Origin: Fodinibius halophilus
GTDB lineage: Bacteria; Bacteroidota; Rhodothermia; Balneolales; Balneolaceae
DNA: 64,000 nt
NCBI RefSeq assembly: GCF_011059105.1
Contig: NZ_JAALLS010000003.1
Location: 1 to 64,000, forward strand
Reading direction: 5' to 3'
Of this stretch, positions 59,651-64,000 are shown one piece after another. Within the stretch, counting starts at the first letter, position 1; every line of letters starts with the position of its first letter. The notes beneath the pieces are model-generated. The model saw nothing but the letters and a program-made list of their open reading frames with translations. It made no database searches and had not been told where the DNA came from. Made by a program: the position numbers and the translations under genes.

Positions 59651-59676
59651 TAAGATTTGCATAACCTCGCTGATAA
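59651..59676 (+). promoter_or_regulatory. Sigma-28-like promoter of the sensor kinase gene
   Basis: TAAG (59,651-654), 14 bases, GCTGATAA (59,669-676): the same spacing as the other sigma-28-like sites and one base off the GCCGATAA consensus. It lies about 57 bases before the predicted ATG. Confidence 0.45.
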
Positions 59677-59733
59677 TAGAAAAGGATAAAATGTAGCCCC
59701 TCAGATAACTTATAAAATGAGATTTCCATTGGC

Positions 59734-60753
59734 ATGGAGATCTCAACTAGATTTAATATTATGGTCCAAACACAAAATGCTATCGAACTATCAGGCTTGA
59801 TGGAAGAAACTGATAATAATGAGCCTAGCTTTATTATTGATATCGACAATAGAAAGGTTTGCGAGGTCAACGATAAAGCTATTGCACTATGTAATAATCA
59901 TAACCCTGTTGGGGAAAAGCTTAACTCGATCCTTCACATTGATAAAGCAATAGGTCGAGATACATCTCCGGCCTTTTTTAATGGCGAATGGTTTTGCCTG
60001 GAACAAGAAACCTTGTTGTGGAATGGCAGCCCGCATATTAAAGTACTTTTAAAAGAGCGTGAGGAGATCCCCAGTATTGAAGCCATGCAATCTTTGAAAA
60101 AGATGGTTGGGTTTTTATTACATCGCATTCGTTCTCCCCTGACCGGGATCCAAGGCTACACCGGGATGATAGCCAATCAAGTTGAACAACAGCAGAATCA
60201 ACGATATCTAAATCAAGTTGATAAAGGAATTGATCAACTCTTTGACATTCTGGATGAACTTGAATCGCTGGAAGAAATTTCACTTGATCCGGTAGCATTG
60301 GACAACCATTCTTCGAATCCCGAAAAGGTGATAAATGATATCTTATCAGGATACTCCGAAGCACGTAGAGATAAAATCACATTTGCTGCATCATCAACTA
60401 ATAACGTACGCTGTAACCCGGGCGATTTGCAACGTATTCTTTCCATTCTGATTTCAAATGCTGTTGAACACGCCCCTATTGAGAAACACCGTATTTCAAT
60501 TTCACAGCCTTCTGCCCACTCAATAAAGATTTCTCACAACGGTAATCCCATTCCAAAATCGATTGCAAAAGAGTTGTTTCACCCGTTTGTAACAACAAAA
60601 GCACAAAAGATGGGTATTGGTCTTACCATGGCCATGTTATATGCCAAGCGATACCGGGGCTCAATCTTTTTAACAGATAACAATCCATTCCGCGAAGTTT
60701 CATTTACCCTTTGTTTGCCACCTACCTCGGCACCATATAAAGTTTCTTTGTAA
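59734..60753 (+). CDS. Soluble PAS-like sensor histidine kinase (FlrB/FleS-like)
   Basis: A 339-aa kinase without transmembrane segments. The N-terminal PAS-like region (~30-110; PSFIIDIDNRKVCEVNDKAI) is followed by an H-box MVGFLLHRIRSPLTGIQGY (phospho-acceptor His130). The HATPase domain has an N-box (ILISNAVEHAP, Asn242), a degenerate G1 (SHNGNPIP instead of DNGxGIP) and a G2 (KMGIGLTMAM). This is the layout of the kinases that feed NtrC-type flagellar regulators such as FlrC/FleR. The regulator here is 40 kb away, divergent from the flgB operon. Start may be ATG 59,734 or 59,761. Confidence 0.82.
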   Translation: MEISTRFNIMVQTQNAIELSGLMEETDNNEPSFIIDIDNRKVCEVNDKAIALCNNHNPVGEKLNSILHIDKAIGRDTSPAFFNGEWFCLEQETLLWNGSPHIKVLLKEREEIPSIEAMQSLKKMVGFLLHRIRSPLTGIQGYTGMIANQVEQQQNQRYLNQVDKGIDQLFDILDELESLEEISLDPVALDNHSSNPEKVINDILSGYSEARRDKITFAASSTNNVRCNPGDLQRILSILISNAVEHAPIEKHRISISQPSAHSIKISHNGNPIPKSIAKELFHPFVTTKAQKMGIGLTMAMLYAKRYRGSIFLTDNNPFREVSFTLCLPPTSAPYKVSL

Positions 60754-61535
60754 GATCAGACCATCAGCCCTTGGGCTGGCAACTTTCTTTTGATTACAAA
60801 AACCTCTTGCCTATCCAGTAAGAGGTTTTTTATGAGCCATACATATTAAATAACATCAGATTGTCCTGCAGCAGTCAGCAGTTCAATGATAAGTACTGGC
60901 TCCTCCTCCGTAAAAAAAGTTTACCCAACAATACTATCAGAGCTTGGTATTTAGGAGTCATGATTTATCCTATCCGGAGACATCCTTTATTTATGCCCCG
61001 TTGTGATGGTAAATACACGGTTCAAATTTGTTGTTGATAACAAAGATATACTTTTCTCTCCTCGGACTGGCCGTTTGGGCGAATAGCTACGGGGTACCCG
61101 CTGAAAATCCTACTTATGCGATACTTGTCTCCCCGGTAGCTTATTTTCTTACATCCACTCTTTATTGCTGGTAATCGATCAACGAAACCTCTCCCTTAAA
61201 GTCCAATTGCAAGAATTGATTTAGATGAACCTATTCAAACCACTTGTGACTCGTCTGTCTGTTGAACACCAGGAGCGGCGCCCAACAGATTCTGGCCATA
61301 GAGAATTTGGGGTATGGTCGACGGGACAGGCAATTGCTCAACAGAAAGCCCGAAGGGATCATCACTGGTCTTATTACAAAGATATCAGTACAACTTACGT
61401 CTGCCCCAGCCGGAGAACGGTGTCCCCCCCCCGGATAATAGCAAATTCGATATGCATCTTAGTTTCCTTCGGTGAGTGGTGGGGACAGACAATATATAAT
61501 GTAAACAAGCCCAATGGTACCGAGCTCGTATTTAT
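60754..61535. other. Intergenic region between kinase and CheY genes
   Basis: About 780 bases. The first part has a CAGCCC-TT-GGGCTG palindrome near 60,766 and a clear terminator at 60,798-831. The rest shows no recognised gene, RNA or repeat. A 104-codon frame at 61,225-61,539 overlaps the cheY stop region and has no family features. Confidence 0.5.
60798..60831 (+). terminator. Intrinsic terminator after the kinase gene
   Basis: AAAAACCTCTT (60,798-808) and AAGAGGTTTTT (60,820-830) form a perfect 11-bp stem around an 11-base loop, ending in a T run. The A/T-symmetric arms mean it can also work on the other strand. Confidence 0.85.
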
Positions 61536-61928
61536 CTAAGGCTTTGTACTTTCTCCCAGCATTTTAGCAATCTGGTCTTTTAGCAACAGGTGGGTAAGTG
61601 GTTTGGGGACAAAGCCCAGGCCTTGTCGCAGAATAGCATCAATACGCTGTTCATCGTTCTCAGTTGAAACCACAATAGCAGGAATATGCTGAAAGTCGGG
61701 GTGGTCATGGACATAGTCTAACATATCCAGGCCGTCCATTACCGGCATATAGATGTCTACCAGCATCAGGTCTACATCTTTTTTCTCGAGTACTTTGATG
61801 CCCTCCTTGCCATTTTCAGCTTCGTAAATTTCATTAACTTTGAAATCCATCTCAACAGACAGTACCGTATTTTTAAGTACCACCCGCATGGTAGGATCGT
61901 CTTCAACTATTAGGACATTAATATCCAT
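61536..61928 (-). CDS. CheY-like single-domain response regulator
   Basis: A 130-aa receiver domain only: acidic pair D10/D11 (LIVEDDPTMR), phospho-acceptor D58 (LMLVDIYMPVMDGLDML), Ser/Thr at 88-89 (IVVSTEND) and Lys109 (FVPKPL). No output domain. It is a candidate CheY for this motor, lying near a chemoreceptor gene. It should bind the switch complex when phosphorylated; since FliM lacks the usual CheY-binding peptide, the docking site is unclear. Could also be a general single-domain regulator. Confidence 0.85.
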   Translation of the reverse strand: MDINVLIVEDDPTMRVVLKNTVLSVEMDFKVNEIYEAENGKEGIKVLEKKDVDLMLVDIYMPVMDGLDMLDYVHDHPDFQHIPAIVVSTENDEQRIDAILRQGLGFVPKPLTHLLLKDQIAKMLGESTKP

Positions 61929-61977
61929 TACACAGTACCTCGCGTACAGTTATTATTTACATCACAATTCTAAACTA

Positions 61978-62382
61978 CTACAAAAAGAAGGCAACTAACA
62001 GAGCTATTACTGAAATAGCAATAGCACTCCCTGACAAGATAGTAAAAGTATCTCTTCTTTTTTTCTCTGCATACATATCAGATAAAACCGAGGCTACCAG
62101 TGGAAAATTAACGCTAAGCCCTTCAAACTTCTCGGTTGAAAAAAACGTTGTTATCTCTCCCTTTTCATTTTTGTAGCTGTACTTTTTATTAAAGTGATAG
62201 AAGATACGACCAAAAATCATATCCTTTTCAACTCCACAAGCCTCTGCTACTTCTTCGACCTCTATAGGTACGCGTATACGTGCGATCCTATCAGGTTCTT
62301 TTTTAGCGTACCTTCGGAACTCGTCATAATACCTATAGTATATATCTTCGAGTATCTCGAAGTCGGTTGGAATGTTATCCAT
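61978..62382 (-). CDS. Tail-anchored protein of unknown function
   Basis: A 134-aa protein I do not recognise. The first ~110 residues are soluble, charged and Tyr/Phe-rich (YYRYYDEFRRYAKKEPDR). A segment VPIEVEEVAEACGVEKDMIFGRIFYHFN looks like a small winged-helix-type fold. The last ~20 residues are a single hydrophobic helix (GSAIAISVIALLVAFFL) at the very C-terminus, so the soluble part should face the cytoplasm. It lies 49 bases upstream of the CheY-like gene on the same strand. Confidence 0.6.
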   Translation of the reverse strand: MDNIPTDFEILEDIYYRYYDEFRRYAKKEPDRIARIRVPIEVEEVAEACGVEKDMIFGRIFYHFNKKYSYKNEKGEITTFFSTEKFEGLSVNFPLVASVLSDMYAEKKRRDTFTILSGSAIAISVIALLVAFFL

Positions 62383-62536
62383 GTTATTTCATTTTTATTA
62401 TAATTTGTCTTGCTGATATAACAATACCAGCAATTATTCTTTATTACCCGTAAAGAAAAGACAAACACTTGGTGCAACAGTAACACAATTACACCATCCC
62501 AAACTACTATTAATATCAGGGAAAAAAGAGACCTTC

Positions 62537-62956
62537 TTAATTCTCAATTCTGAAGGTAACAGGTAAAGAGTATTTAACTTTTACCGCTTTCCCACCTTGT
62601 TGACCAGGAGTAAACTTAACATCCTTAATAGCATCAATTGCAGCTTCACCACAACCGCCGCCAATACCTTTCAGTACTTTGGGATCCTGAACGTCTCCAT
62701 TTTCATCTACAATAACTTGCAGATAAACACGTCCGGAAATTCCTTTTCTTCGCGCTTCTTTAGGGTAGTCTATTTCTTTATACAGTGCTGGTAGTCCGCC
62801 TTTAATTTCCGGCATCTTATCTACTACGGTATACACCTTATCGTCTTGTGCATTTACCGTTGTAGGATTAATCAGCGACCCCACCAAAAAGAGGGCTACC
62901 CCTAGTATTATACTTATTCCTAATTGTCGTTTGATATTTTTATATGTACTCATCAT
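62537..62956 (-). CDS. TonB C-terminal domain protein
   Basis: About 139 aa from ATG 62,956. An N-terminal hydrophobic segment (LGISIILGVALFLVGSLI), probably a signal peptide ending near VNAQ, precedes a TonB C-terminal domain: YPKEARRKGISGRVYLQVIVDENGDVQDPKVLKG, then AAIDAIKDVKFTPGQQGGKAV and SLPVTFRIEN. The Pro-rich periplasmic spanner of true TonB is missing, so it is a small, possibly secreted TonB-domain protein. A longer frame reaches an ATG at 63,082 overlapping the chemoreceptor stop (TAATG); I prefer the shorter form because it puts the hydrophobic segment at the N-terminus. Confidence 0.75.
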   Translation of the reverse strand: MMSTYKNIKRQLGISIILGVALFLVGSLINPTTVNAQDDKVYTVVDKMPEIKGGLPALYKEIDYPKEARRKGISGRVYLQVIVDENGDVQDPKVLKGIGGGCGEAAIDAIKDVKFTPGQQGGKAVKVKYSLPVTFRIEN

Positions 62957-63081
62957 AACAGTATTTGTTATTTGTTTAAAATTAGCATGTTTAAATTTCT
63001 CCAAAAGGGAGTAAGTTGAAATATTCTTTATTCTCGTTTTTGACTTCGAAAGTTTGTTCGATGGAGTAAACGGCCTCATCA

Positions 63082-64000
63082 TTAGAATCCGTTGAAATTA
63101 GTATCAAAATCCGAATAATCTCCATTACCATTGGCACCGTTCGCTCCATTCGTGTGCTGCTTTTGGGGCTCATCATATCCTGCATCAAAGTCATCATTCA
63201 ATGAACCATTTCCATTATTGCTTCCAGCGGCATCAGAAAAACCATTATCCGACATACCGTCATTATGGTCCATACTAGCTGCTGTCTCTTCCTCAACTCC
63301 GGCCAGCTCTATGAGGCTATCCACAATACTGGTTAACTCATTGGCTTGTGATGAAAGCTGCTCTGCAGAGCTTGCAGACTCTTCGGAACTGGATGCATTA
63401 CTCTGTACATTTTGATCCAGTTCATTCATTACAGAATTCATCTCCTCAATACCTTTCTGCTGTTCCGTAGAAGCCGCAGAAATTTCTGTTACAAACGTAT
63501 TGACGTTATCAACACTTTCCTGGATTTTTTCCAGATTTTCGGATACCTCATTAGCAACCTGGGCTCCACGCTCCGAACTTTCTTGTGAGCTTTCGATAAG
63601 CTCTGAGGTGTTTTTTGCTGCCTCAGCACTGCGTTGGGCCAAATTGCGAACCTCTTCGGCCACTACGGCAAAGCCCTTTCCGGCCTCACCAGCTCGTGCT
63701 GCCTCAACTGCAGCATTTAATGCCAGCAGGTTTGTCTGGAAGGCGATATCATCAATTGTTTTAATAATCTTGGAAGTCTCCAGAGACGATTCTTTAATTT
63801 CTTCCATCGCCTCATCCATACGTTCCATGGCTTCAACACCACTTTGTACACGTGGTTTGGCCTCTTTCATTGCCACCTCAGCCTGCTGCGCATTTTGTGC
63901 AGTTTGCTTAGACTGTGCCGACATCTCTTCAAGCGAAGCGGTGGTTTCTTGTAACCCTGCTGCCTGCTGGTTTGAACTTTCTGCCAACGTCTGACTGGCT
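63082..64000 (-). CDS. Methyl-accepting chemotaxis protein, C-terminal part (runs off window end)
   Basis: The visible ~305 residues hold the cytoplasmic signalling domain: [20 protein letters not shown], the hairpin tip [52 protein letters not shown], and the return helix with methylation-type Glu/Gln pairs ([20 protein letters not shown]). After the helix an unusual ~75-residue tail follows, rich in Asn, Gly, Asp and Ser, ending [11 protein letters not shown]. Sensor and membrane parts lie beyond the window. The frame continues through base 64,000 with no stop. Confidence 0.93.
   Translation of the reverse strand, partial: ASQTLAESSNQQAAGLQETTASLEEMSAQSKQTAQNAQQAEVAMKEAKPRVQSGVEAMERMDEAMEEIKESSLETSKIIKTIDDIAFQTNLLALNAAVEAARAGEAGKGFAVVAEEVRNLAQRSAEAAKNTSELIESSQESSERGAQVANEVSENLEKIQESVDNVNTFVTEISAASTEQQKGIEEMNSVMNELDQNVQSNASSSEESASSAEQLSSQANELTSIVDSLIELAGVEEETAASMDHNDGMSDNGFSDAAGSNNGNGSLNDDFDAGYDEPQKQHTNGANGANGNGDYSDFDTNFNGF

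Noticed and set aside
61225-61539. 104-codon frame between kinase and CheY genes
   Set aside because: Arg/His/Ser-rich composition, no family motif, no Shine-Dalgarno, converges onto the end of the CheY gene; looks like chance.
1-64000. CRISPR arrays, tRNA or rRNA genes
   Set aside because: No regularly spaced repeats and no cloverleaf or rRNA-like stretches were seen on either strand.

Overview
The window is almost entirely a flagellar gene cluster. It comes from a Gram-negative bacterium with P and L rings (flgI, flgH). Several features point to the Bacteroidota/Balneolota side of the tree, with a flagellated Balneolaceae-like marine or halophilic lineage as my best guess. The reasons are the Bacteroidota-type six-bladed beta-propeller lipoprotein next to small Cys-rich exported peptides, the TonB-domain protein, moderate AT-rich base use, and flagella under both sigma-54 and sigma-28. 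The taxonomy is an inference.

Layout. 1-15.6 kb (minus strand): the 5' part of a flagellin gene, preceded by an eight-gene glycan-modification island. The island encodes a 2068-aa four-enzyme protein (TPR + OGT-type GT41 + FkbM methyltransferase + GT2 + C-terminal glycosyltransferase), a DegT/VioA-like aminotransferase, a WbqC-like protein, a 914-aa FkbM-glycosyltransferase fusion paralogous to part of the large protein, a PglD/VioB-like acyltransferase, a beta-propeller glycosidase-fold protein and two sulfotransferases. A near-consensus sigma-54 promoter precedes it. 16.1-18.7 kb (plus): fliS-fliD-fliT-like-flgM-like. 19.0-20.5 kb: an NtrC-type sigma-54 activator. 20.5-29.1 kb (minus): flgF-G-A-H-I-J-N-K-L plus a TPR/GT2-like gene. 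29.5-35.2 kb (plus): flhB-flhA-flhF-small membrane protein-fliA.

35.2-40.8 kb is a foreign-looking, AT-rich accessory block. It holds a dead IS3-family transposase, two copies of a ~103-bp repeat, a stand-alone LuxR-type HTH, two paralogous Cys-rich secreted peptides, a six-bladed beta-propeller lipoprotein and a DUF3738-like lipoprotein. 40.8-47.2 kb (minus): motA-motB-fliL-M-N-O-P-Q-R. 47.5-59.4 kb (minus): flgB-flgC-fliE-F-G-H-I-J-ylxF/motE-like-fliK-flgD-flgE. 59.7-60.8 kb (plus): a sensor kinase. 61.5-64 kb (minus): a CheY-like regulator, a tail-anchored protein, a TonB-domain protein and the C-terminal part of a chemoreceptor.

How it works together. The kinase and the NtrC-type regulator probably switch on sigma-54 promoters, found upstream of flgB and the glycan island and less certainly upstream of flgF and fliS. 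FliA then reads a recurrent sigma-28-like element (TAAG-N14-nnYGATAA) seen upstream of flagellin, fliS, motA and the kinase gene. This ties the sugar, methyl and sulfate chemistry of the island to flagellum assembly. The main novelty candidates are the flagellin glycan/sulfation island with its four-enzyme megaprotein, the peptide/propeller module, a FliM without the N-terminal CheY-binding motif, a divergent FlhF without a neighbouring FlhG, and a predicted leaderless motA message.
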